A DNA stretch of 64,000 bases. Source: Ulota crispa (lineage: Eukaryota > Streptophyta > Bryopsida > Orthotrichales > Orthotrichaceae). A program made the position numbers and the translations under genes. Below, piece by piece: positions 23,651 to 35,414 of this stretch (positions are counted from its first letter, which is position 1; each line of letters begins with the position of its first letter). The stretch lies in assembly GCA_963920765.1 (NCBI GenBank), contig OY987247.1, positions 11,318,471 to 11,382,470 on the forward strand, read 5' to 3'. Below the pieces are notes generated by a model, which saw nothing but the letters and a program-made list of their open reading frames with translations, searched no databases and was not told the origin of the DNA.

Positions 23651-24579
23651 CCACTAAAGGACCAAGCCCTTTCTTTTGCCAAAATCACACAAAATTGCAA
23701 CTTCTAGGAGATGAGTAAGAATGTAGATTTTTTTTTTTTGAAAATCCAATCGTAGGATCTTGCCTTAGAAGAGAAGGAGTACTTGTGCAAAAATAATCAG
23801 GTCATTCTAGATGGAGAAGAGGGAGATATTTACATCTAAAGTGAAGGGAAAAGTTTTTTTCTGTGCTGTCCGTAAATTTTAGAAGCCTTTGACCACTCTT
23901 ACATGAAAAAAATTGCTCTACCCAAAGTTGTGCTTTTATTTTCCATGTAGGAGATCAAGTTAGGTATATGTGGGAGAACTTTCATATCAACTAGAACTGT
24001 ACAACACATAGGAAAAAAATAGTAAATAAAAAAAAAGTAAAGAATGATTCAAACCACTAAATTGTTAAGAATTTATTTATTGAAATGAAAAATGCAAATC
24101 CCAGCGGTCAAAACGTTGTAGTAAACAATATACTTCCTTTGGTTTAATTTTTTTTTCAAAATATTGAGAATTGAGTAAAATAAAGGATTTCAAAGTTTGT
24201 TTTAGAGTAGAGAATCCATACCTGCTTGCAAACAAAAACTCCTCATAACTTTCATCTCATGGATTGAAATTACATGATTCAAAGCTTCCACCCTATAAAA
24301 AAAAATCTAAAGAACCAATTCCAATTTTTTATTTTTAAAATTTGTGATTTTTAAAGATTTTTTTTGGGTTGCCCAAATTACCACTCCTGCCCAATTTTTG
24401 ATAAATTATTGCATAACTTCTTTGTTAAATGTTAGAATGAAGAAAATATTAGATGCCCACCTAGATCTCTAAATTCTCCACCTCCAAAAAAAGTTTCAAA
24501 ATATAACATAAAGAGGCTTATCAAAAGGTACGTGCCCAAAATCCCATTTCATCCCAAAGGGACAATGGTCCTTTAGGGG
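23651..24579 (+). mobile_element. CCCCTAAAGG-family element
   Basis: A 929-bp copy, left tip CCACTAAAGGACCAAGCCC, right tip AATGGTCCTTTAGGGG. Left flank TTAA (23647-23650). The right flank TTGA (24580-24583) is one change away. It carries the internal block CAATCGTAGGATCTTG shared by most copies. 24584-25500 has no gene. Confidence 0.85.
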
Positions 24580-24772
24580 TTGAGGTCCCCTTTACACTAG
24601 AGCCAAGAAGCCGTGGAGAGCAAAATTTCAACTAATGAAAACTTCAAGAATTGAGAAGACCAAGAAATGTTACTTTAGATGTGAATTTTTTTTCAAGAGA
24701 ACAAGGAAAGGAGAAAATGAGGTGGACAACACTTTTGTCTTGTCTTGCATGGCAATAAAAAAGTACAAGGTT

Positions 24773-24838
24773 GGGTCCCCCGGAATTATAGGCAGACCCA
24801 CCTAAAGAGGTGGGCCTGACTATAATTTCAAGGGACCA
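24773..24838. repeat. Short hairpin (about 29-bp arms)
   Basis: GGGTCCCCCGGAATTATAGG and CAGACCCACCT are followed, after a few bases, by their imperfect complement ending AATTTCAAGGGACC. It may be a very small MITE, but no target duplication is evident. Confidence 0.6.
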
Positions 24839-25499
24839 TTGCCAAAAAAAGCTTTATTTAGGTTTAGGGAAAAAAAATCCTTGAAAAAAAAACTTAAATT
24901 TTTTTTCTTAAAATTAAAAAAAATATATATTTTTTATTTTTTTATTCTACACTACAACTAGAAGCTTCTACCTCTAAAGGCCGGCCTCTTGAAAGCAAGC
25001 CATGGCCCATGGAGGGTTTTCTTCACGGCCTCTGGGCTCTAGTGCAAAGCGGGCCTAAGTTATAGGGAATTTGTGGTATTTTTTCCTACAAGGTATGTCT
25101 ACCTTACAAGCAGTGTTTAAATTTTTGACAAATTTTTGCCAAAAACTTACCTAGATTTGTGCCACCTAGCAACAGCAACATTAGAAAATCAAGGCCAAAA
25201 ACTAAATGAATTTGCCAGGTGCCTGCCCGAGCAATAACTAAATTCATTAGGATATGGATGAAAACTATTAATATCAAAATTTGTATGGATGAATGGGTAC
25301 TTGTCATGAATTCTCTCCATTTCTATCCAATTTTTCCTTACCTGCTGGCATTGGTGGGTGCCGGTCGCTCGATCAGTGAAAAAACAAAATTTAAACGCTG
25401 CTTACAAGTTACAAGTGGGCTGTTTGGGGCGACGTCCTTCCTGCCAAGATGGTTGACAAACTGGGAACAATAAAGCTGACAGGTGTAACTTAGCATTGT

Positions 25500-25878
25500 A
25501 GCCTTTCTTCGGCAGAGACAAACATGCTATTCTATTCCTGTCCTGTTGGCGTTTCCGCCTTTCGCTTTGCTGTTACGTCAGAGCCTTGCGTCAGAGTCCA
25601 GTCCGGGTCATCCGCCGCTCTCTCTGGATAATTCTCCCTTGGATGATTTTTTTCGTCTGAACCTTAGTTAAATTACCTCGTGTTTCAGTTGTATATAGTA
25701 AGAAAGCCGCCACTGGGGAACCAAGCTATGGTCTCAAAACTTGGTTCCACGATTACTTGGTTTCACGAAGACTTGGTGCTTCGAGCTCTGGTGACCAAAT
25801 GGGTGTAGGAAACATAATCTCTGTCACTATAGCTTGATTTCTCAAGATTGCTTTCTTATTACACAAGTTTTTCAATTA
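25500..25878. other. Unique GC-richer stretch before a MITE
   Basis: This segment has balanced composition, a GTATATAG motif near 25691 and no repeat-family match. It resembles promoter or exon DNA but has no recognisable open frame. Confidence 0.3.
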
Positions 25879-26186
25879 GGCCCGGTTCAAACTAGTGACT
25901 GACCGTGACACAAAAATTGGCACAATGTCCGATATTTTGCCCGCTAGAATTTTTTCATGTCATTGTGTGTCATTCAAGAGTTTGTCCCTATCGAACAAGA
26001 TTGGTATCACTCTTGGAGCAAGTCTCAAAATTTCACTATCTTGGTCACTGACATGACTGTATTGGTTGGTGAACATGGATGTTAAAGTATCGGATAAACC
26101 CTCAGTCTAAACCCTGCAGTGGACAAAAGCCATTTCAACCAATCACATTTGAGAAATTTTGGCTTGTCACTAGTATAAAGCGGGCC
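25879..26186. mobile_element. Tourist-like MITE, TTA target
   Basis: A 308-bp element starting GGCCCGGTTCAAACTAGTGA and ending GTCACTAGTATAAAGCGGGCC, flanked by TTA (25876-25878 and 26187-26189). Tip type and 3-bp TTA duplication fit PIF/Harbinger-mobilised Tourist MITEs. Confidence 0.8.
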
Positions 26187-26195
26187 TTAGTTTAA

Positions 26196-27108
26196 CCTTT
26201 AAAGAATCAAGCCCATTATTTTGGGGTAAAAATCACTCAAAAGTGCCATTTTTAGGGAAATGACTAAAAAGGGAGGAAAAGAAGTTTTTTAGAAGATCAA
26301 AACCATGTAATCTTGCCCAAGACTATTAGAGGTGCTTTTGGAAAAAAAACAGCTCATTTTAGATGAAGAAGAGTGAGATATTGACATCCAAACTATAAAA
26401 AAATGTTTTTTTCTTTCACACCCAAAACTTTCAAAAGTCTTTGACCACTCTTATAATAAAAAATTTGTTTTACAGAAACTTCAGGTTTAATTCCTCCATG
26501 TAGAAGACTATATTATGTATGAGTGGTAGAATTTTCAAATGAATTGGAGGAGTACAACATACTATATAAATTCTTGCAATGCCAGAAGGTCATTAAATTT
26601 GCAAATGCACGAAGCAAAATTGGAGGCATTATGTGCAGTTCAAAAATCTGAATTATATTGATCCATATGGTGAAAACCAAGGAAGCTTAGTTTAGTACTA
26701 TTTGGAAAAAAAATACATGAATTGCTCAAAAGAGTTAGCTTCCAAATTCTACAAGGGGTAGATGGAATGGAGGGTTGGGGGTCCCCCAAGACATGCCCCT
26801 TCCATTCCACTCCCCTTTGCCCAATTAAGTAGCCATGCCTTGTGCCCCTAAAAGCTAATTGGCTTTAAAGTTAACACCCGTTTACAAAAGAAAGGCCTTG
26901 CCCAAACTACCCCTTCTATCCTAGTTTTGATAAATTATTGCATAATTTCTTTCTTGAATGTTGGAATGAAGAAAAGTAAGAACGCCACATAGGTATTTGA
27001 ATTCTCCACTTTCCATAAAAGTTTCAAAAAATCTTACAAACTAGTACAATTGTAGATACATGCCCAAAATTCCATTTGTCTCCCAAAGGGACATTGATCC
27101 TTTAGGAG
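26196..27108 (+). mobile_element. CCCCTAAAGG-family element
   Basis: A 913-bp copy flanked by TTAA (26192-26195 and 27109-27112). Tips CCTTTAAAGAATCAAGCCC and TTGATCCTTTAGGA, more diverged than average. The right end keeps the CTCCCAAAGGGACA palindrome-like block. Confidence 0.82.
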
Positions 27109-27169
27109 TTAAAGCTTTGAACACTACAAGACTTCTTTGCACATTTGGGCACTTTTTTGTCTAATTATT

Positions 27170-27443
27170 CCCTAAAGGACTGTTGTCCCCTACGGGCAAA
27201 AATGGGATTTTGGGCATGTACTTACAACTAAACTATTTTGTGTGATTTTTTGAAACTATATAAGATGAGAAATTCAAATATTTACTTGGCCATCTAATTT
27301 TTTCTTCATTCCAACATTTATTGAAAAAATTATACATGGGTTTTTGGAAAATAAGGGAGGGCAGGCACTCCAATTTATTTATTTATTTTAATTACATTTA
27401 AAATCCCAATTGTCCCCCCAAGGGGACAGTGGTCCTTTAGGAA
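27170..27443. mobile_element. Internally deleted CCCCTAAAGG-family element
   Basis: About 274 bp. Both ends are of the palindrome-bearing type: CCCTAAAGGACTGTTGTCCC at the left and GGGGACAGTGGTCCTTTAGG at the right. The middle of the 0.9-kb element is missing. TTAA follows directly on the right; the left flank TTAT is altered. 27448-28084 is AT-rich with no gene. Confidence 0.7.
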
Positions 27444-28354
27444 TTAATGTGAAGGTGTGGCACCTGTCTCCCCCTTGTTTTTCAAAGATGGTGTTAGCCA
27501 AAATCTTTTGTTGATTCTCAAATAACAACTTGGCTGCTTAGTCTTGCTAATGCAACATCTTTTGCACAATTTCTAGTTGAGAGAGGTGCTTGCAAGTTCT
27601 CCTCAAAGTTTTGGATACTTGTTTCACACTATTTGAATTAATGTTTAAATGTTGTAGTCTTTAATATACTAACTAAATTATTGTGATTTGATTCATTGGA
27701 GTGCATGAAAAATCCACTTATTTCTGGAAAAATTGCAAATTATCATACTAATGCAAAGTGCGATAATCGAGAAAACTTGTGCCTTGCTAACATTGGCTAC
27801 CTTAACTTCTAGATGGTCCATCCGATATGTTTTGTTTATGATATTATTTAAAAGCCAAAAGCATTCATGTCTCCATATGCATTTGAATTTTTGTTGAATT
27901 ACATAAAGGATGAAACTTAAACAAATTGAGCAAAAAAAAAGGATGAAATTGACAACTGCCACAAAAAGGATCATGAGGTTTTTAATATTTGAATGAAAGT
28001 TACTGGCAATAGAGAATGTTATGAATGAACATGCTAATGTGAATTTTCCTATTCATTTTTCTTTTACGCACTTATATGTGGTTCTTAACCCCTAAAGACT
28101 AGGCTAGTCACTATGACCAGCCCCTCCATAGTGGGCTCTATAATGCTCTAGAGTGGTGTGGCAAGTGCCCACCCATTATAATGTTGTTTTTGAAAGTTGC
28201 AATACTCTGTTTTTAAAAATTTCAATACTCAACAATGCATGTTGACCTTGTGAAAATTTCAAACCATGGGTAGCATGGAACCTAACACCGTGCTACTAAA
28301 TCTTCTCACAAATTGGGTTACCTATAAATATGAGTGTATTTAGTGATGTAATTT

Positions 28355-28929
28355 TTGCCTTCCACTATGGATCATGTGTTTATGATTGCTTCTGAAAAAA
28401 TGAAAACAACTTTTTTTTCCATTTTGCAAAGTCTTTTTTGTTCTTCGTCAGGCAAAAAGAACGTCCGCCTCCGCGTTCATGGGTTAGATGTAATCTTCAT
28501 AATTAGCTCAAAGTGCCTAAACACTGCTAAATTTGCTAAACGTTCAAATATAACACTGTGGTATTCACTGTAGTGTACATTCTTGGGTGTGATTTTGTTG
28601 GGTATATTTTTTCCCTATATTTAGCTGCGTGTGTGAACACTGCATTCGAGATGAGGATCGCTCGACCAAGTAGAATACAAAAGGAATTCCCTATGGAGGC
28701 CGACCAACCGGTGAAGTTTCTTTCTCCTCAAGACACGGCTTGCGTGGCTTGCGCAGAGTTTCTTGTGCTTTATAATATGCCAGTACTCCCAAGTCAAAGT
28801 CTCACTTTCGGATTACGGAATAACATACTTCACCGATCACCACAGTTAATGCAGGAAAAGACAATGTTCAGAAAACTGCAATATTCCACAACTTGCCCAC
28901 TTGGACGCAGCACGGAACAAGTGAACTGA
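28355..28929 (+). other. Island with an unassigned open frame
   Basis: From about 28430 the base composition rises, and an open frame of 123 codons (28558-28929) is present. It begins with a hydrophobic stretch and then a mixed segment with MEADQPVKFLSPQDTAC. I recognise no domain and see no clear promoter. It may be a decayed exon or chance. A lone TTAACCCCTAAAGAC end lies upstream at 28085 without a visible partner. Confidence 0.2.
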
Positions 28930-29154
28930 AATTGCAGTTTCTACCGAGCGCATAAAAAGTTGGAAACTCAGCCTTGTGGATGGAAAAGTATGAATTTATT
29001 GCTTGGGACCGTTGTCAAATTTTCTTTATGTCCCTATAATAAAAAGTAACGTCTAACATAGACTATTTTCTTCTTTTCTATCGATAAGAGGCCTCAAAAA
29101 ATAATGATATGCTTTATGCTCTAGCACACATGAAGACTTTCACTGGGTAATTAA

Positions 29155-29380
29155 CCCTTAAAGGACCATAGGGCATAATATATATGTTGTCGTATGATTG
29201 GTATTTGCTACCTGTAAGAAGTTGTAATTTGGGATTTCAAGTAGCTCACTAGAACTTCTTTGATCTATTCTCTAACTTCTTTGTTGATCTCAAATGTAGT
29301 AGAGGTGTAGATCCATTCCAAATACAACAAAAATATCCCATATTGTACTGGTCACAACGGCATGCTCAATCCTTTCGGGG
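29155..29380 (+). mobile_element. Short TTAA MITE, copy 1
   Basis: A 226-bp element flanked by TTAA (29151-29154 and 29381-29384). Left tip CCCTTAAAGGACCATAGGGC, right tip CAATCCTTTCGGGG. It aligns over its full length with 50980-51195 and so forms a separate short subfamily within the CCCCT/TTAA group. Confidence 0.85.
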
Positions 29381-30298
29381 TTAAACAAGGGTGTGTGTAT
29401 GTATGAGTGTGCAAAGAAAAACTAAACTAAAGTAAGTATCTTCAAACTTTGGGAAGAAAACAAGAGTGAGCAATGTTTGCGACCACTTTTGTGCATCTAC
29501 AGAAGCAAAAAGGGTATGCAACACAATTTTAAGGAAGAACTTTGCAACGCCACCTATCATTGAGAATATTTTCCAAGTGGCTCCATCACCCAATTCACCC
29601 ATACATGCTTTGACTTAATCTAAATATGGTGGTTTGTGATTTTGACAATGTGGTTTGTTTTTTTATTTAAATATATATATAAAACAAGGTAAATAAAAGC
29701 AATATAAGATGTGTTTTTTATTTTGCTAAAAGTATTGGTAGCTACAACTGATATTGAATGAATGCTATGATATTTTTAGTTATTTACTAATTAATACAAA
29801 CACAAATTTAAAAATGATATGTACTTATCATTATCCTTTTTATAATAATTGCAATTATATTGATTTTAAACTTTATTGATGTTTATATTCATATTTATGT
29901 TTTTACTTATGCTTATATTCATGTTTGTTTTATATGTGTTAACTCCTAAAGTCTTCACTTGTGTCCGAATTGGGCATTTTTGTAAAGTGTATTTATAAAA
30001 TGCTCATAAATTGAAACTAAAAGGGAAATTTCTAACTCACTCTTTGAATAAAAACTGTAATAGTTTTAATTTTAGATTCTATCCACATGGCAAAATCAGC
30101 CATTCCTATCACCAATATAAAAAATTCAAGTTTTGCAGCTTGATATCCTAAAATATTTTGTGATTCCATTATAGACAAGATAATGACAATTGTAAATGAA
30201 TTTTGTTGTGATGGATAAAAATGTAACACTCTAAATGTAATGATTTGTGGAGATTATCGTGTAATTGATTATGTTTAGAAAAATTATTGTTATGCTTA

Positions 30299-30944
30299 AC
30301 CCCTCACCGCCAAAGGCAGATCTTGAGCATCTCAGAATCTGCTCTAATGTGAACAAAATACCAATATTATGATAAATTTTTTCAATTTTTTTGAAATGTA
30401 ACTATACAAATTCAAGCTAGACATGTTAGAGATTACATGGGAAAAGAAAGCATAACAACATCACTTATGGATTAAGAGATCATAAGATTTGATCATGAGG
30501 GCGTTAAAATTGTGAAATTGATTTGAGGTTTTTCAATCCTCTTTTCACATCTCAAATCTAAAATTGAGGGTACTTAAAAAATATGAGTATGTAAAATATA
30601 ATATGCATAACTCCTATCAATTTATAACTTCTCAAAATCTATTTTACAATTTTTTAATTCAATTTCTAATGTAGTGTTTTCTCCAAGTTCTAGTATACTT
30701 GAGGCTCATGTCCAAGAGCCCTTAACACTAGAAAGTGAAGATTTGCAATTGACACCCTTTCACAAAATCTTGAATAGACAAATCATAATTAGTCATTTTC
30801 AATATCATACTTTTGATACTAAAACAAGACCTCAACAAGAACTTTAAAAAAATAAAATATCATTGTAATTAATTTTGAAGGAAATTTATAAATCCCAAAT
30901 TACAAACAAGCGGGGACAATTTTGATCCCTTGGGCAGTGAGGGG
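30299..30944 (+). mobile_element. TTAA element, CCCCTCACCG family, copy 2, nested
   Basis: A 646-bp element flanked by TTAA (30295-30298 and 30945-30948). Tips CCCCTCACCGCC and GGGCAGTGAGGGG. It is inserted in the left arm of the foldback. The uninterrupted site in the right arm, read on the minus strand at about 37359-37388, is TTATGCTTAAAAACAATTTA, so insertion duplicated exactly TTAA. Confidence 0.93.
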
Positions 30945-30992
30945 TTAAAATCAATTTATCATGGTGGTCTTCACTGTGAATTACACCCATGG

Positions 30993-31293
30993 CAATGTTT
31001 TTTTTTGGCGATTTGGAGCAAAAGAGCACCAAATGTTTTTGACTGGCACCAAGCCTACAGAAAATAAAAACATGATTATTTGGATGAAATCGCCAAAAAG
31101 CTTCAAATTTTTTAAAAAAAACTTGGATGAAATCGCCAATTTGTGGATGAAAACCAAATTATAGACATGTATTATGTGCTAATGTGATATTTTCTATCTG
31201 ATATGTGGATGATTGTTGAAATTTGGAGCACCACTATAACATTTTAAATTGCCACTTTGGCACTTCTTAAAAAATGAAAGAAAAAAAGCCCTA
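30993..31293 (+). mobile_element. hAT-like MITE, copy 2, nested
   Basis: A 301-bp copy starting CAATGTTTTTTTTTGGCGAT and ending AAAAAAAGCCCTA. ACCCATGG is duplicated at 30985-30992 and 31294-31301. The right foldback arm still carries the single-copy empty site (ATTCAACCATGGGTGTAATT, 37321-37340), which confirms an 8-bp duplication. Confidence 0.93.
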
Positions 31294-31311
31294 ACCCATG
31301 GTTGAATTTCT

Positions 31312-31314
<3 letters not shown>

Positions 31315-31348
<34 letters not shown>
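31315..31348. repeat. (AT)n microsatellite in the left foldback arm
   Basis: About 17 AT units. The right arm has a much shorter AT run at the matching place (about 37302-37311), so the tract expanded or contracted after the arms diverged. Confidence 0.95.
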
Positions 31349-31352
<4 letters not shown>

Positions 31353-32074
31353 AATGTTATGTGTGTTTTTATGAGTACCTTCAAAAAATTAGAATGCTTT
31401 TAAATCCTTTTTATTAATAATTTATGTGATTATGTTTTGGTAAATGTTGTTATTAACTTTGTATTTAAACAATGCCATAAATGACGTTGCAATTGTGGTA
31501 TACTAATGTAGTATATTATATTTTGACAAATCTCAATTTAGTCCATGTGGAATTTTTGTAACTATAGTCACAACAAGTGGTTTTCATGATAAAATATCCT
31601 TTTGTTATAGTACTACATGCAGTCAATTGCAATTGTAAGAAGAATACTAATATTTTTTGATAGTTCACATTTTAAATTATGAGCTTGTATAGTAGCATAT
31701 ACTAAACATTCATCTTTGCCTTAGAATAAACTTTTGAACATATTCAATAATTATAAACATGCAAGAATTGTAAACATCATTTTCGGATACTTGCAAATGA
31801 TTTCTCTTCATACTCTAGTTTTTAGTGTCTAAATGAGCTAAATGTTATTGAGAATTTTTATATTGTAAAATGCCTTCATAGAAAATAGATATGCAAAATT
31901 TAGATGTCCTTCATTCAACCAATCATCTTCATTCGATAGATCATTTTCATCTTCTGTTGTCAACATTTGTTGTTGTAGCCAAAATTTAAGTGGATTCTTT
32001 TAGAGCCTTTTCGAACCCAAAATATATTTTTTCTAAGCCTTCTTTGGATTTGAGGGGTTGTTTGCCTTTGTCAT

Positions 32075-33190
32075 TTAGATTTCAACCATTTGAATATCCT
32101 CTTTATTAGCATTATTGTCAAATTTTATATTCTTTGATGTAGCTATTAGTTCTTTTATAAGTTTAATGAATTTTTTTTCCACCTTGTCCTTGTTTATTTT
32201 TTGTGTAGTTTCAAATGCTGTGGTGAATCCCAAAACAACTTTACAAAGTAGGTTATAGGTGTTTTCTTTTTCATGTCTTTTAGAGTCTTGAATACTTTTA
32301 CCCGTGAAATTGGAGCGCTTCTTTCCATCATTATCTTGATTCTCTTTGCTACTTTGGTATTCCTTAAGATTGGCACTCAAGTTTTTTGTAAGATTTGTAT
32401 TCAAATCAATTTTCAAATTCATTTACTAACTTTCTCTTTATGTCATTTTTACCACTATCTATTGCTCCAAGAGTACCTTGCACTTTTAGGAACAAACACA
32501 ATATTCATTAAATTGGGAAAAAAATTCCCAAACTATATTTCACCTAAAACCACTCAAGTCAACTTAAACGTTTAAGGAGGTCAACTTAAATGTTTAAAGT
32601 GGTTAACTTAAACGTAATTAATGAGCTTTGTGTCCAAAATCTCAGAAATATTGTTATTTTGTGGAACAAATAGGTCTTGTTTTTGGCTTTTTGGATAATA
32701 AAGAGCAAATTTCTAGAAGATTCTCAGCTTTTTGGGTAAAAAAGAGCGTATTTCTGAAATATTCTTAGCTTTTTGGGTAATAGAGTTAGTATTTTTGAAA
32801 GACATATATCTCATTTCATTGGAAAACAATCAAGTGCACACCTAACAAAAAAGGGCCAGAATTCCCAAAATATCTATTTTTCCCCAATTTAATGAATATT
32901 GTGTTAACAATCATGTGATTTTATCAATTGTTTCAAATAAAGGCCACTATAAATTGTCCTCCTATTTAATTTTTTTGGTCTTCTTTCCTATATATGTCTT
33001 TTTTGATAAATACCATTTTGACTTGCATTGTTTGCTTTTTTTTTATTTTGATCTTTTGACTTTTTATTGTATCTGTTTTTTGCAAATTTCATGCCAATAC
33101 CCTCTCCCTAAACTACTTTTATTTTTTATTTTTATTATGCTTGTAGTAATTCCTCTTCCTCTTCCTCTTCATTTGACCACTTTGCATTAT
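32075..33190 (-). pseudogene. PIF/Harbinger Myb/SANT-like protein, decayed and interrupted
   Basis: Minus-strand remnants of the DNA-binding partner protein that PIF/Harbinger elements encode beside their nuclease. The start of a Myb/SANT fold is visible as KWSNEEEEEELLQ (about 33145-33185). GRGYWHEICKK (about 33080-33112) follows, and the third-helix signature KQCKSKWY (about 33010-33035), spread over two frames with stops. After the AACACC MITE at 32495-32905 a 115-codon open stretch (32075-32422) rich in Lys, Asn and Glu continues in the same direction and is probably the C-terminal part. The role in an intact element would be binding the subterminal DNA and helping the nuclease. Frameshifts and stops make it non-functional. 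Confidence 0.65.
32495..32905. mobile_element. AACACC-type MITE (long form) inside the Harbinger fossil
   Basis: A 411-bp copy starting AACACAATATTCATTAAATT and ending AATTTAATGAATATTGTGTT. AACA is duplicated exactly (32491-32494 and 32906-32909). It separates the Myb/SANT-like region from the downstream coding remnant, so it inserted after or during decay of the Harbinger element. Confidence 0.85.
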
Positions 33191-33794
33191 CTTAAGTGAA
33201 AATTGGTGTTTCTTTAGATTGATTCTTCTCACAACATATGTTTAATCATAATTCTTTTATACTCAAAATTAAATAGTGGGTATGTAAAACTACTTTGTAA
33301 AGCAAAATAAACATATAATAATAAAGAATAGTATTCTAACATATATCAAAAATGAAATAAATACTCTTGGAAATTGATTGATATCAATAATAAAAATAAA
33401 ATAAATAAAATAAAATGAAATAACACAAATATTGATAAGAATGAAATAATATGCAAAAATAACTCAAAATGCAAGAACACAATAGTACACATGCATAAAC
33501 TAACACAATTTTATAAAATAGAATTTGCCAATCCAAAAACATGTATTAATAAAATGTATCGGTAAATTCAATTTGTATAAATAAATATTAGTTTGAATGT
33601 AAACTACTAAAAGTACAAGTTGTTTTATTTCATTCACTAGAAAATTATGAGTATACACTATATCCACATACTACATAATTAGATTAATTTCCTTCAGATA
33701 TCTAAAGATTACACTTTCTCTCTTTGTTTTTACATGTTTTTTACCTAGTCATTAAATACAACAGCCTCTACTCTTTTGCAAAATTCTCAAAACC

Positions 33795-35140
33795 TTCTCA
33801 AAAAACTTCTCTTATGTAGTTTGCAATTTGATATGCAAAAGTTTCATAACGTTATGTTCTTCATCTAATTCATCTCCACCAATATCCCCTTCTTCAATTA
33901 AAAAGTCATGTAGGATACCAAAAAAATAACTTAATGTAGATGTATACTTCAAGCCCGCATTTAAATTTTGAAGTTTTTTTTAAAAAAATATTCATAATTT
34001 CAGAAGGATTTTTGAATTTCACTTCATAACATTCAATAGCATTCACTAGGCCTACCCTCCTTCCAACTGAAGAGTGTGGAATATTTCACACCCATTAGCA
34101 GCTAAGAGGACACTTGGCTGAATTTGTCAAAAAGTTCATGAAAGAGAGGCTCAGTTTAGTGCACATACGTTGATGTGGAGTCTAGTCATGTTAGAAAATT
34201 TTAAATAAAAAATAAATAAATAAAATTTTCTTTTTCTTTTTTTTTGGTGTCAGGATGAAGTTCGTGGGTGATACCTGAAGAGAGGGAAAGGCAACCTCTC
34301 TTCAGGCTACTGAATGTTATGTTGTTACTGAATGTAATATTGTTCAGCTCTTCACCTTCTATCAAATAGATTTGTTTGAAGTATAATGGTTCTTTTTGCA
34401 ATAAAGCACTTCATAAGATTTATACATAGAGGAAATGCAAAATCTCCTAATAAATAAGGTTGTATATGTTTACCTTTTATCATATAAGGATTATGATGGG
34501 ATATTTCAACACTTTGTAGTCTTTGTCATAAAGTGGAATTTTAATGATGGGCAATGTTATGGCTCCCTCTAGGTGCTTTGGCACAAACATTCAAAAAGCT
34601 TATTTCATAGTCACATACAACTTTCAAAAATAGTTTGAAAAATGTCAATTAGTTAATGTAATATGCTGGTACTTGATTGACATTTGATTTCTTTATTGAT
34701 CAAATATGACAACCATCAAATGCTTTTCACATATAAAGTGTTTTTATGAAGTTTTCAAAACTCTTCATAATTTCTTACAACAAATCTCCTTTTAAAACTT
34801 GAATATATTTATAGTAAAAATGAGTCACTAGAACTTTGCATATATCAATTGTGAATGTCGATCTTGAGCTGCTAACACTCCCAAGAAATTTTCACTATCA
34901 ACTTAATATTTTTAATAAAATAGTCACCTTATCTATATGAAATACTTGTTTCACATTGATATCTTGTTTTTGAAAAAAAAAATAGCGTAGTAATCAATTT
35001 AAAAAATTGTGAATATGTCATTCTAAATTCTTTATACTATCAATTCCCTAAGAAAACAAGTTCACTAAACCAATAACTTAGGCAAATTTCTTTCTAAAGT
35101 GTTTTTTCTTGTCATTCCAATCATATGCATCTATTTGAAA
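33795..35140 (-). pseudogene. PIF/Harbinger DDE nuclease (HARBI1/DDE_Tnp_4-like), decayed
   Basis: The minus strand carries the ordered signatures of the Harbinger nuclease with in-frame stops and frameshifts. From N to C: a helix-turn-helix-like region with GSVSSSRSTFTIDICKVL (about 34840-34890); KGDLL.EIMKSFENF; and FDGCHI with the first catalytic Asp (about 34703-34720). Next come NQVPAYYIN, then VVCDYEISFLNVCAKAPRGS (about 34565-34625), then YLLGDFAFPLCINLMK with the second catalytic Asp (about 34409-34459). Last is ILHDFLIEEGDIGGDE (about 33859-33919), matching the family's terminal ILHN block. The segment that should hold the third catalytic Glu is disrupted around 34.1-34.35 kb. An intact enzyme would cut and insert DNA at TWA targets; this one cannot be active. 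Confidence 0.8.
34274..34306. repeat. Perfect 12-bp hairpin in a probable small insertion
   Basis: CCTGAAGAGAGG and its complement are separated by 9 bases. It lies in a stretch (about 34225-34335) that interrupts the Harbinger nuclease remnant. Read on the minus strand this stretch ends in an A-rich tail (about 34200-34245). A small retroposon is possible, but no duplication was confirmed. Confidence 0.6.
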
Positions 35141-35367
35141 AACAACATTTAGAAATAGGATACCCATTATTATAAAAAGAAAACAATAATATATCATCCA
35201 TAACCTCATCACTTATTATTTTCTACAAAATCTCAAAAGTAAAGACATAGTTTAATTTTGATTTGTTGATTTTACTTTGGATATTTTCATTTTTGCCAAT
35301 ACTTCATTTTACAAATAACATATCAAAATAATACAAAATTTTCAAATTGTACTAAGAAACCCACTTG

Positions 35368-35370
<3 letters not shown>

Positions 35371-35408
<38 letters not shown>
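35371..35408. repeat. (TA)n microsatellite
   Basis: About 19 TA units, followed by ACATAC repeats to about 35428. Neighbouring 35430-36026 is AT-rich. A short sequence at 35440-35560 (ATATGTACCA...AGTAATGTTGAC) recurs inverted at about 35775-35850. Confidence 0.95.

Positions 35409-35414
<6 letters not shown>

Noticed and set aside
28085-28110. Lone TTAACCCCTAAAGAC tip
   Set aside because: No matching right end within the expected distance, so the element could not be delimited.
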